A DNA stretch of 64,000 nt, taken from Buxus sempervirens (taxonomy: Eukaryota; Streptophyta; Magnoliopsida; Buxales; Buxaceae). Location: contig OX387190.1 in assembly GCA_947561395.2 (NCBI GenBank), forward strand, positions 8,798,858 to 8,862,857. Reading direction: 5' to 3'. Under the pieces are notes generated by a model. It ran no database searches. It was given only the letters and a program-made list of their open reading frames with translations, and was not told where the DNA came from. Below are positions 33,666-44,064 of the stretch, in pieces. Within the stretch, counting starts at the first letter, position 1. Each line of letters begins with the position of its first letter. A program made the translations under genes and the position numbers.

Positions 33666-34685
33666 GTTGTGTACTGTTCACCTCAATTGGAGGTAGTGAA
33701 CTATTGTTCACCTCAATTTGGGAGTAGTGAACTAGCTCCTTCACAAAAGTGAGTATTCATAGGTTTTGTGTTCTATTCACCTCAATTTGGGGGTAGTGAA
33801 CTAGCCCTGCTATAACAGTAAGTATGTGGTGTTAGAGTGAGCGGTTGACCTCAGTTGGGGGTAGTGGACTATGGTTCACGCTGGCTGGGGGTAGTGAACT
33901 AGCGTGCCCCGTACAAGCTTGGAATTCTGAGAGGTCAAGTGTGATAAACAGTGCTTATATGATTATTGGTGGGTAGATGGATCAGTTCATCTCGGTTAGG
34001 GGTAGTGGACCTTTGTTCACCCTGGCCTGGAGATAGAGAACTCGTATCCTCCATGCAAACTTGGGATCCGTGACATATGACATTATGAGAATTGATTGTG
34101 ATTGTTATAAACTGATAAACTGTACACCTATTGCACAAGCATGCACCAATTGTATGGCACTGAGCTGTATTACATTAATTATTATTTCAAATACCAGCAT
34201 GACATGATTTTATCGGATATTATCAGCATGAATTGTGTTTTCTCGTGCATGCATGTGTTGCTTACTGAGACACTCGTCTCACAGTTGCTTCTTATCTATT
34301 TTTCAGATCCATCGTCATCTGGTATGAAGGACTGGGCTGGGGATAGAGGCAAGGAAAAGGCCATCGGGTACAGAGAGGAAGACTATTATAGGCCTTAGGT
34401 TTTTTTTTTCGGATATGAATGTATAGGTTTGGATTGTAACTTTTACCTTTGAGAGGAGTGACTAGTCACCCAATATTTTGTAACTAAACTCTTATGTCCT
34501 ATTTCAATTCCTTCATATATATATAGAACACACTTTGGATATGCACATGTATAAACTATTTGCACTTGCACTAGTATAGAAAAAGTTTTTAAATCCCTCG
34601 TATTTTTAGCATGTAAATGACCCACTTGCCACGGTCTAGGACAAGTTGTGCCTTGGAGGGGCAGACTTGGTTTTGAGTCGTGACA
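33666..34685 (+). repeat. E2 5' LTR, second part, with minisatellite
   Basis: This continues the E2 LTR after E3. It starts in a minisatellite made of ttcacctcaattgggggtag and tgaacta words (to about 33910), with units of about 95 bp. The 3' LTR has a fuller version at 45755-46120. Further on are the conserved stem-loop block (34244-34306) and the end gagtcgtgaca. Together with 9498-11287 this gives an LTR of about 2.8 kb. Confidence 0.9.
34264..34306 (+). promoter_or_regulatory. Conserved stem-loop plus pyrimidine-AG block in E2 5' LTR
   Basis: It reads actgagacactcgtctca, with a perfect 6-bp stem, and is preceded by gcatgcatgtgttgctt. A pyrimidine-rich tract ending tttttcag follows at 34298-34306. 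Equivalent blocks are in nine LTR copies of the window (see findings). It may be a 3' splice site, an RNA structure in R/U5, or a polyadenylation-associated element. Confidence 0.5.
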
Positions 34686-34690
34686 ATTTT

Positions 34691-34702
34691 TGGTATCAGA
34701 GC
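34691..34702 (+). other. Primer binding site of E2 (initiator-Met tRNA)
   Basis: A perfect tggtatcagagc lies five bases after the LTR end at 34685. This is the standard chromovirus primer site. Confidence 0.92.
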
Positions 34703-35228
34703 ATAAATAAGGTCCACAACCTAGAATAGAAGCCTTAGGTTGATTTGGGGAGCGAGTGCATGCTAGCTAGAACCCTTAGGTTGTCTCTAGGGATTCGTTC
34801 CTTATTTTTGATTGAATAATTATTGCTAGTACCCTATGTGATTGTGTGTGATGAGCCAGATGTATCTGGTTGTGTTGAGGTATTACGAAGCATCGGCCAA
34901 TGCTGAATACATACCGAAGTGGCTAACCCTATACAGATGGGATAGCTTATTAGCTAAATCTGCATGAAATGAACTGATATATACCTATGTATTATTATGA
35001 AGAGATTAGTGAAGGGATTTTCATGATGACCTCGAGCTTCGTATAGCTGTAGATATACTGAAGGGAATGGTAGTGATGAAGTGTTCCTTCATATTCCTTC
35101 TCTTTCCTGTAACCAAAAGAATGCATGTAAATTCTTGTTTTAAGTTGATTGTTGTAATTGGTTGTGTTTGTTTAAAATTGATTGGTTGAACTTGTCTAAA
35201 GTGGTTACACTTGTTAAATTTCAGTATC
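34703..35228 (+). other. E2 leader, no gene seen
   Basis: About 525 bp lie between primer site and gag, T-rich towards the end. No repeats or ORFs with domains are visible. Confidence 0.6.
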
Positions 35229-36054
35229 ATGGCACCTAGACCTAGAGGCAGAGGCCGTAGGGCGGCAGCCGCCTCTATACTAGAGTATGGTCTCGCAGAT
35301 ATTTCGCCGGAGGATCCAGTGGTTGACCCAGTAGTAAATCCAATAAAGGATCCCATGGCAACTCGGGCTAGAGTTTCGGCTGCTGCAGAGGTAGTCCCAC
35401 CTGATGTCCCAGTTGCTAGGGGCAGATAGACCAGATTTGGAGAGTTTTGGGTGAGGTATCCACCCTGATCCAGCAGCAAGCTGCTGTGAACCATAATGGG
35501 CAAAATCCGCTGGTCGTGAGAGAGGCGACCAGATAGCAGACTCTATGAGATAGTTTAGAAGGATGTCTCCTCCTCCCTTTCATGGGCATCCTGATCCCAT
35601 GGAGGCAGAGAGGTGGTTGGTGAGGATCGAGAAGATCTTCTCAACCACAGGGTGTAGAGATGAGGACAAGGTAGGCTAGGCTACCTATGTGTTAGAGGGC
35701 GAGGCTGACTTCTTGTGGAGGTCAGTGATAGCTGAGATGGATGTAGATGGAGCCCCACTCACGTGGGAAGAGTTCAAGGATTGGTTCTACGACCGATATT
35801 TTCCTAAAGAGATTCGGATTCAGAATGAGGCAGAATTCCTCCATATATCCCATGGGAGCCAGACTGTGGCTTAGTATGTGGCAAGGTTCGCCGAGCTATC
35901 GAGGTTCACCCCACATCTTGTAGATACAGAGGGTAAGAAGACCTGTCATTTTGAGAGAGGTCTTAGGCGAGATATCAAGGACCGAGTAAAGGTCTTCCTG
36001 AGTGGTAGCTTCTCCGAGTCAGTGAGGAGGGCTACTGTGGTTGAGAGGACGCAG
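35229..36054 (+). pseudogene. gag, N-terminal and core part (E2)
   Basis: ATG 35229 opens MAPRPRGRGRRAAAA, the basic Gag N-terminus. A frame change occurs near 35420, with stops near 35427, 35528, 35677 and 35872. The gag core is clear: PMEAERWLVRIEKIFSTTGC, VLEGEADFLWRSV, WEEFKDWFYDRYFP, ARFAELSRFTPHLVDTE and VRRATVVERTQ. It is cut at 36054 by solo LTR E4, whose TSD cgcag lies in the coding sequence. The C-terminal part continues at 38938. Confidence 0.85.
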
Positions 36055-38937
36055 TGTAAAACCCCGATTTTAGACTAATGCTATGGTGGGAATTATCTAA
36101 TAATTTTTAAATATATTTTGTGGTGGAAATTCAGGTAATCGAAGTCAAGGGTAAATATGGAATTTCACAAATCTGGGTTGCGAAGGTTAAATAAGGTGAG
36201 CAAGCTAAGTTCGGTTTTAATAAATTCATATTAGTTTTAATTGACATTAAGTGATGGACTATTTTAATTTGAGTTGGTGAAGATGAGATCGGGGGGGGGG
36301 GGGGGGGGGGGGGATCAAAGCTAATGAAATGGTGATGTAGGTAGAATGATGAGCGAGCACACAGCATAGCATGAAAAGAGTGTGCCAACGACCACTATAA
36401 GTAAACAGAAATTTTTGGGAGTTAGGTTAACTCATTTTTGGTTGGAGGAGGAGTTGCGGCTGTTGCTCAACCAGATCAAGAAGATAGGGCAAGGTGGGTT
36501 GGAGCACTTGGAGTTGTCTGGAGCTTAATTCAGAAGGAAGAAATTCTTCTGTCTGAAGTTGCTGAAGCTATCGGAGGTTGCTGAGATCGGTCCAACCTGG
36601 CTGTGCGATCAGGTAAGAAGAGTAACTAAAGTAGCTATGAGCAAATGGTTAGGGAAATTTAGGTTTTGTCCAGATCTAATTGGATCTGGAACAATGTGGT
36701 TTGCAGGAATTGAGATTTGGAAAACCGATCATCCATTGAAGTGATTTTTGGAGCTGCTGCCGTGCGAGGTCTGAAGAGGATTGCAAGTAATTGATTGTGA
36801 GGTTCTTCGTATCATGTGAGTAGCACCCTGTTTAAGTGATTTTAGCATATGAATGTGATTTGGAACCTAAGTTGCAGTTGTGTGAGTAAATTTCTCTATT
36901 CATGGACTGTTAGTGAAGATCGAGTGATTCGCGGTGGATTTTTGTTTGGATTAATTTCGATTAGGGTTAATCAATATGTTAGGAAGTATAGAAGGGGATT
37001 GGAGTCGAGTTTGGCAAGGGATTTAGGTTCAGAGGTGTCGGAAATCACCAAACAGTGAGTCAAACAATTACCAAACTGGTGTTTTGGGTTGGCGCTAAGC
37101 GTAATTAACCTGGCGCTATCCTCAAGCGGTTACCACCAGTTCAATTTTTGTCTGGGGCTAACCTCGGTATACCTAGCGCCAATCTCTGGAGGTGAGCGCC
37201 AGGTGTGTGTTGGCGGCAATCCTATCAAACCTGTAGAAATTGTTTCAAGGTTCATTTGAATGGTTCCATTAGCTTAACTAGGTACTGGAATTGATGCTGA
37301 GCATTTACTGAATTAGAAAAACCATAACCTGAATTTAAGAGGGAGTAAACAGTAGGTTGGAGGTTAGCGCCCATCCTTTGAGGGCTATTATACATGGCTG
37401 ATATGCCCAAACTTCTGATATTCTGTTAGGGATGAATGAGAGTTATTCTTAGAAACTTAAATAGGAGATTACTAAGCAGTTGTGTCGAGATTGGTGGTCA
37501 GTAATTGCAAGTTAGATATATGAAGCTATGAATTGAGGATTTAAGGTCTTATAGGTACTCGAAACTTCATACATGATTGACTAATATTATGAGATGCTAA
37601 TTTTATCTTTGATGCTCAGACAATTATTCATATTACTCTGAAATAGATACATTCCTTATTTACAGTTAGTTGAGAGATAAAGTCCTCTGCTGCCATGTTA
37701 GTATTTAATGAAAGATAATTAAGATTAAGGAAGTAAGAAGGGGCTGATTTTCTGCACTCATATATTTATAAGTGATTGAAATATTTCCGTTGATTGTTGC
37801 CTTTAATCTAGATGTGTTTAGTACCTTAAAACCTAGATTTGATACATCTTGCTAAATCTGATTTTCATTACTTTATATTATGAGCAGATTTTAAGATTGA
37901 GTTTTCTCGAGACTTTTACATATATATATTGTGTAGAGATTTTGTCGATGTGTATGAATTATAGTTATAACTTCCATGAGGGAAATCTATGGTCCAGAGT
38001 GACCCATGATGAGCAGTACCTATGCGTGATTTGTTATCACATGAATGTGGTTTTCACGCTATTTTATCGGACTATGTTTAAAGGCGGTAATTGAGATAGG
38101 CTATTGGTTTAGCTTGTTTTGGATCCATGTCTAAGCTTAGTAATGAAATGTTATTGCTTATTGGTGCAATCACATGGCCTTGATTGTTGCCACGACCGGT
38201 GTAGAGCAACCAAAAACCCTGAGTAGGCCTAGTTGTCAATGCCGAAACCTGGGGAGTAGGCCGGTATTGGATGACAAAACCCTGAGTAGGCCATCATTTC
38301 AGAGTTTCGAAACCCTGAGTAGGCTGGAACTGTGTACATGGAGGTGTGGAGGTCGCCTTGGCATGTTGATTTACCAATTTAAGCGATATACATGACATTG
38401 ACCTTTCAGGAATTGCATGATTGTTGTTGAGCAATCGTGTAAAACTGTTAATGAGAGTATGCTGATTTGGTTTTCTCGATTGTAAATTACCTGATTTCTT
38501 TGATCGTTGTTTATCGTGGCATTATTCTAGAGCTGAGATAACTATTTTGCATGCATGTGCTACTCACTGAGATATTCGTATCTCACTCGTTTTGTTTGTC
38601 TTGTTTTCAGATACTCGTGGTGAGGCGACTGCAGGGATAGATCCTACTGACACTTACAGGGAGGAGGATTACTTCTACACCCATAGACTAGTAGGTTTAT
38701 CTTTGATTGAAATATTGACTTGACTGATTTTGGGAAATGTAATAAAGGAATTCAGATTGTGGTTTGATGGCGTTTTAATCAAATACTTTTCCATGCTTCC
38801 TAGTAGATAGTTGTTGCACTCTGATTTTGAATTACTCGTATGGTTAAACCAGCGATCATATGAGTCTTGGGCCCACACCTAACACTCCGTGAGACGTGTT
38901 ATATCTTTATTAAACAACACGGATTCGAGGTGTTACA
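36055..38937 (+). mobile_element. E4: solo LTR in E2 gag, TSD cgcag
   Basis: It starts tgtaaaaccccgatttt and ends ggattcgaggtgttaca, with a perfect TSD cgcag (36050-36054, 38938-38942). At 2883 bp without internal genes it is a solo LTR. It contains a 23-G run (36291), a GC-rich patch with ggcgctaagcg-type motifs (37080-37220), several copies of ccctgagtaggcc (38215-38330), and the conserved stem-loop block (38568-38610). It belongs to the same family as V, which is on the opposite strand. Confidence 0.92.
36291..36313 (+). repeat. Homopolymer of 23 G
   Basis: An uninterrupted run of about 23 G lies in E4. The true length is uncertain, because such runs are error-prone in sequencing. It could form a G-quadruplex. 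Confidence 0.8.
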
Positions 38938-39371
38938 CGCAGTCCTGAGGGACTAAGGAGGCGAGAGCACAAAGGGTGCCACCTAGGCCAGCACAGAGTC
39001 AGAGGAGGTATTCTGGCAGAGACAGTAGGCAGAGGTATGCGCCTGGTGATCAGATGAGACCTAGTGGAGGGGCCTAGGCTGGTGGAGAGTCTAGCCAGAG
39101 AGTTATTAGTGCTAGTTGCCAGAGATGCGGTAGATTCCACATGCCCGGGCCATGTTTCGCGCCGGTAGGAGCATGTTATCACTGTGGGCAGCATGGGCAT
39201 CAGATCCGTGAGTGTCCTCATCCTTCCACCTACCAGTCGCTCCAGAGTAGACCTTATCAAGTGACTGAGGCACTGTCGACTGCAACCCCACCTAGACATC
39301 AGAGGCCACATCCATACCGAGGAGGTCGTGGAGGCCCGAGGCAGCAGGATAGCAGCAGGATAGGTCGATAG
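38938..39371 (+). pseudogene. gag C-terminus with zinc knuckle (E2)
   Basis: After the E4 TSD the frame has early stops but then shows CQRCGRFHMPGPC and a canonical CX2CX4HX4C knuckle, CYHCGQHGHQIREC (about 39174-39215). A glycine-, arginine- and glutamine-rich tail (RGGRGGPRQQ) to TAG 39371 follows. This is the nucleic-acid binding part of Gag. Confidence 0.82.
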
Positions 39372-39388
39372 GTACAGGCAAACCACAG

Positions 39389-41013
39389 TTGGCAGAGCAG
39401 AGGTCTCAACTTGCACCATTACAGCCACAACCTCTACAGTCTAGAGCCTTCGCAGATGCACCGGCAATCGTAGGAGGAACCATCTTTATTTCTGGTAGAA
39501 CTGCCATGAGTTTATTTGATTCGGGAGCTACCCATTCTTTTATTACGCTTGATTGTGCATGCCATATTGGGTTAGTCCCTTCCCGCTTGAATTCTGCATT
39601 ATCTATTTATACACCGTTGGGTGAGACAAGTACTATGGAGACCGTCTATAGAGATTGTATGAGTAGATTAGGCAAGATGGAGTTGCCTGGAGACTTTATT
39701 AGTCTAGCTTTAGTGGATATGATGTGATTTTGGGTATGGACTGGTTGTCAAGACACCATGTGATTATTGACTGTCATAACAAGTCAATCACAGTCCGTAA
39801 ACCAGATAGTCCAATCCACTATTTCATGAGCCAAGGGTTGAACACCCGTATTAGCTTGGTCGCTTCGATTGAAGTGGAACCAGCCAAGAGCAAAGAACTG
39901 AGTATTGAGGAAGTACCAGTAATCCATGAATTTTCGGATGTATTTCTAGATGACTTACCTGGATTACCACCCCAGAGGGAGTTGGAATTCAAGATCCAAC
40001 TTATGCCTGGTACACATCCGGTTTCTAAGCAACTGTACAGGATGTCTAGACCAGAGTATGATGAATTGAAGGTTCAAGTTGATGACCTATTAGCCAAGGG
40101 ATTTATTAGGCACAATGCATCACCTTGGGGTGCACCGGTGTTATTTGTAAAGAAGAAGGATGGTAGCATGAGATTATGCATAGATTATAGACAGTTGAAT
40201 CAAGTCACTATCAAGAACAAGTATTCATTTCCAAGGATCGACGATGTTTTTGATCAGTTGAAGGGAGCCCCCTGGTTTTCTAAGATAGACCTGAGATCAG
40301 GTTATCACCAGTTGAGAGTAGCTCCAGAGGATGTAGAGAAAACGGCGTTTCGTACAAGATACGACCATTTTGAGTTCTTGGTGATGCCGTTTGGGTTGAC
40401 GAATGCCCCAGCAGTCTTTATGGATTTGATGAACCAAATCTTTCACGAGCATTTAGACCACTTTGTGGTAGTCTTCATAGATGATATTTTGGTCTATTCA
40501 AGGACAAGGGAAGAGCATGAAGGTCATCTTAAGGTAGTTTTGCACACTTTACGCAACCATCAGTTGTATGCCAAGTTTAGCAAGTGCCAATTCTGGTTGA
40601 AGGAGATTTCTTTTCTTGGGCACATTATATCTAGAGATGACATATGAGTGGATTCGTCCAAGGTGAAGGCAGTGTCAGACTGGCCTAGACCTACCAGTGT
40701 TTCAGAGATCCGCAGTTTCTTAGGAATGGTTGGATATTATCGTAGATTCAATGAGGGGTTTTCTAAGATTGCCGCCCCGTTATCCAACTTGACCAAGAAG
40801 TTGGTGACTTTCGATTGGGATCAGAAGTGTGAAGAAAGTTTCCAAGAGCTGAAGAGCAGATTGACATCAGCCCAAGTTTTGGTGATACCATCTGTGAATG
40901 AGGGATTTGCAGTATATTGTGATGCGTCTGGCATCGGATTGGGTTGTGTATTGATGAAGATTGGTAGAGTAGTGGCATATGCCTCTAGGCTTTTGAGGCC
41001 ACATGAGCGTAAT
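39389..41013 (+). pseudogene. Protease, reverse transcriptase and start of RNase H (E2 pol)
   Basis: Protease has an intact Asp-Ser-Gly at 39518-39526 (LFDSGATHSFI). A one-base change near 39715 shifts the frame before [10 protein letters not shown] follows with [56 protein letters not shown] and the catalytic [10 protein letters not shown] (about 40474-40503). A TGA at 40645 interrupts the connection domain; the next residues ([26 protein letters not shown]) are normal. RNase H starts with FAVYCDASGIGLGCVL and is cut at 41013 by solo LTR C. Apart from one frameshift, one stop and the insertion, all motifs are kept. Confidence 0.9.
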
Positions 41014-42199
41014 TGTAAGTGTGAAAACTCACACTCCTTTTATGACAAATGTTTGACAAATTATGTCTTCTAATAAATCTTCAAGATGTGCAGATTAAAT
41101 AATGAAAATTCAGTAAATTTAGAAAAGAAGAAGAAGACGATGCTGCCACACAGCTACCACGCCGCTGGTAGCCCAATGAAATGGAAGATTTTCTAAACAG
41201 AGCATTTTATTGTAAAGGCACTTGCGAAGATCAACGCCACTGCCACCCCGCTGGCAGCGCATAAGTGAATCAGTGCTTTGAAAGAAAGGTACGTGCACTA
41301 GCGCCGTAAGGCGACGCCGACACGCCGCTGGTAGTGCAGAGCGAGATTGAAGATTACATGATCAGCCGTGCACATGCCGTGTTCTCTCCCGCTAGCAGCT
41401 CACTGGCAGCGCGCCCTTAACTGATTCAACCTGTTCTGAGCGGGATTTGAGTTCGCTTCCAGCCGTCTACCCCGATCGCTTCACGACGACACCAGCGCTC
41501 GACGCGATCTGAGTTTTATTCTTTAAATAGACGTGCTGTAATTTTCTGTAGAGACTTTTATCTTTGGATCTTTTTGATTTCGGATCTTGAGGTGTTTGAG
41601 ATTCGATCAAATCGTCTTTAGAGAGTCGGCGATCGAGTGAGGGGGAGATCTGAGATAGATCACCTGGAATTGAAGGTAGAGGATTCTTCTTCAATTCAGA
41701 ACTTCATCTGATCGTGTGATCGCCTGGACTGGTGATCGGCTTTGATTGATGCGTAGGTGGATTCCTACTGCATTGGATTGTCTCAGTGGATTCTGAGGTG
41801 ATTGTTGCGATCTGGATTGATCGTGTTCTGCAGCTTGTGGATTCAAGCTGTGTTGCAGTTCGTGGATTCGAACTGTGGATCACTGGTGAGTGATTGTTTG
41901 CGATCTGGACTGATCGTGTTCTGCAGCTTGTGGATTCAAGCTGTGTTGCAGTTCGTGGATTCGAACTGTGGATTGCTGTTGAGTGAGTCCAATTGTAAAT
42001 GTTAAGTATGTACTCCTTTGTAATTGTCTTTTCATTCAATAGTGGATTTTTGAAGGGTTAGTCGCCTCATATAGACTCGAGGTTTTTCCTGGATCTAGAT
42101 CCAGGTTTCCTCGTATAATTCTCTGTGTATTGTTTCCGCATTGTTAAATTCTGAATTGTTGTAGATCGTGGACCTATAGAGTAGTCCTCTACTCTTTCA
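41014..42199 (+). mobile_element. C: 1.2-kb solo LTR in E2 RNase H, TSD gtaat
   Basis: It starts tgtaagtgtgaaaactcac and ends cctctactctttca. A perfect TSD gtaat lies at 41009-41013 and 42200-42204. It has no coding capacity. The T-rich end with gtttcctcgtataattctctgtg resembles Ty1/copia LTR ends, so a copia origin is likely but unproven. It contains a 93-bp tandem duplication and GC-rich cgctggtagc motifs. It lacks the conserved stem-loop of the chromovirus LTRs. Confidence 0.85.
41798..41985. repeat. 93-bp tandem duplication in C
   Basis: Two nearly identical copies of a 93-bp unit (gcgatctgg at 41807 and 41900) are present. The unit contains the inverted words gcttgtggattcaagc and gttcgtggattcgaac, so each half is a stem-loop. 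Confidence 0.85.
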
Positions 42200-42204
42200 G
42201 TAAT

Positions 42205-42829
42205 TACCTACGCATGATCTAGAGCTTGCAGCTATAGTGTTTGCCTTGAAGATTTGGCGACACTACCTCTTCGGTGCATAGTTTGTGATATACTCAGATC
42301 ACAAGAGCTTAAGATACATCTTCTCCCAAAGATATTTGAATATGAGGCAGAGAAGATGGGTAGACCTTCTGAAGGATTATAGATTTGATATTCAATATCA
42401 CCCGGGGAAAGCTAACATGGTAGCAGATGCACTAAGTCACAGTGGAGTTTCAGATGAATCCATTGCCACCTTAGCGTCATTTATGGCTAGCCAGTGCAGT
42501 CTTGTAGCTAAAGTTAAAGATTGGCCTAGAGAGTTTCGACTCATTAGTCAGGGGTGAGTATGGCTCGTATACAGATAGAGCCGGATCTAGTACACAGAAT
42601 CAGAGAGGGACAGTTATTAGATCCTGAATTGCAGAAAATGAAAGAATTAATGAGCAGAGGTTCAGAGAAGGCCAAAGACTTTAGTGTCAGTGGGGATATC
42701 TTGAGATTCAGAGGCAGAATATGTGTACCCAATGATGGTGATATCAAGAGGGTGATCCTGGAGGAAGGGCACAAATCACGATATGTAGTACACCCCGGAA
42801 GCACCAAGATGTACAGAAATCTTAGATAG
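42205..42829 (+). pseudogene. RNase H end and integrase zinc-finger part (E2 pol)
   Basis: It resumes RNase H after the TSD of C, with a one-base loss near 42208. It has [20 protein letters not shown] and [14 protein letters not shown], then a frame change near 42550, and integrase N-terminal sequence (DGDIKRVILEEGHKSRYVV, HPGSTKMYRNL) to TAG 42827. The frame continues past that stop into the intact integrase that follows. Confidence 0.85.
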
Positions 42830-42847
42830 ATTTATTGGTGGTTTGGA

Positions 42848-44062
42848 ATGAAAAGAGAGATAGCTGAATATGTATCAAAGTGTTTGGTGTGTCAGCAAGT
42901 GAAGGCTAAGCATAAAAAGCCACCTGGGCTATTGCAACTGCTTCCTATTCCTGAATGGAAGTGGGAGCATATAACGATGGACTTTGTTTCAGGTTTGCCT
43001 AAGACAGTGAGGAAGCAGGATTCCATTTGGGTTATTGTAGACAAATTGACTAAGTCTGCACATTTCCTACTTGTTCGGAAGGATCAACCCCTGCGATCAC
43101 TTGCGGAGCTGTATATACGTGAGATCGTCCGGTTGCATGGTATACCTGTATCTATTGTATCTGACCGCGATCCACGGTTTACTTCCAAGTTTTGGGATAG
43201 TCTTCATGAGGCTTTGGGAATGCAACTGAAGTTTAGTACCAGCTTCCATCCACAGACAGATGGGCAATCAGAACGTGCGATACAGACCTTAGAAGACATG
43301 TCGAGGTGCTGTGTATTGGACTTTGGAAGTCATTGGAGTAAATATTTGGACTTGGTAGAGTTTGCCTACAACAACAGTTACCAAGCGAGCATCAAGATGG
43401 CTCCATTTGAGGCTTTATACAGGAGGACTTGTAGATCCCCGTTGTGTTGGGAAGAAGTTGGTGAAAGACAATACTTGGGTCTGCAGATCATACAAGATAG
43501 TGTGGATAAGGTGAATCTGATAAAAAAGCGGCTGAAAATAGCCCAAAGTAGACAAAGGAGCTATGCCGATGTAAGAAGGCGAGAGTTGAAGTTCGAGGTA
43601 GGAGATATGGTGTTTCTTAAGGTATCTCCTTACCGAGGCATATTGAGGTTCAGTAAGCAAGGCAAGCTGTCGCCCACATTCATTGGTCCATTCCGTATTA
43701 GTGGGACAGTTGGGCCTGTAGCTTATAGATTGGAGTTACCACCTCAGCTAGCCCGTGTACACGACCTATTCCATGTATCTATGCTTCGTCACTATGTACA
43801 AGATCCTAGCCACATTATTGATCTAGAGCCATTGGAAGTTCGTGAAGATGTGACGCTTGAAGAGCGTCTTATCCAAATCCTTGATAGAAGAAAGCAAGTT
43901 CTCCGCACAAAAAATATGCCACTGGTGAAAGTCTCGTGGCAACACCACAATGTAGAGGAAGCTACATGGGAAAACGAAACAGAAATGAGAAAGAAGTACC
44001 CTATACTCTTCGATGAATCACAAGGTAATTTTGAGGATGAAATTTTCTTCTTAGGAGGGTAG
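42848..44062 (+). CDS. Integrase and chromodomain (E2 pol 3' part), open frame
   Basis: An open frame of 404 codons, the longest intact piece of E2. It is a fragment of the polyprotein, so the first Met is not a true start. It contains CLVCQQVKA of the zinc finger, and the catalytic triad in [22 protein letters not shown] and HPQTDGQSERAIQTLED. It also has the GPY/F-like region ([20 protein letters not shown]) and HDLFHVSMLRHYV. The C-terminal chromodomain (MPLVKVSWQHHNVEEATWE) would direct insertion to heterochromatin. It ends just before the purine tract at 44050. Integrase cuts target DNA and joins the element ends in the nucleus. Confidence 0.92.
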   Translation: MKREIAEYVSKCLVCQQVKAKHKKPPGLLQLLPIPEWKWEHITMDFVSGLPKTVRKQDSIWVIVDKLTKSAHFLLVRKDQPLRSLAELYIREIVRLHGIPVSIVSDRDPRFTSKFWDSLHEALGMQLKFSTSFHPQTDGQSERAIQTLEDMSRCCVLDFGSHWSKYLDLVEFAYNNSYQASIKMAPFEALYRRTCRSPLCWEEVGERQYLGLQIIQDSVDKVNLIKKRLKIAQSRQRSYADVRRRELKFEVGDMVFLKVSPYRGILRFSKQGKLSPTFIGPFRISGTVGPVAYRLELPPQLARVHDLFHVSMLRHYVQDPSHIIDLEPLEVREDVTLEERLIQILDRRKQVLRTKNMPLVKVSWQHHNVEEATWENETEMRKKYPILFDESQGNFEDEIFFLGG

Positions 44063-44064
44063 AA
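44050..44064 (+). other. Polypurine tract of E2
   Basis: The tract cttaggagggtagaa lies directly before the 3' LTR start tgtgaaacc at 44065. The stop codon of the integrase frame overlaps it. Confidence 0.75.

Noticed and set aside
34691..34702. tRNA-like sequence
   Set aside because: Only the 12-nt complement of a tRNA 3' end is present; this is a primer site, not a tRNA gene.
36131..36388. Minus-strand frame with poly-proline
   Set aside because: The prolines come from the G homopolymer at 36291.
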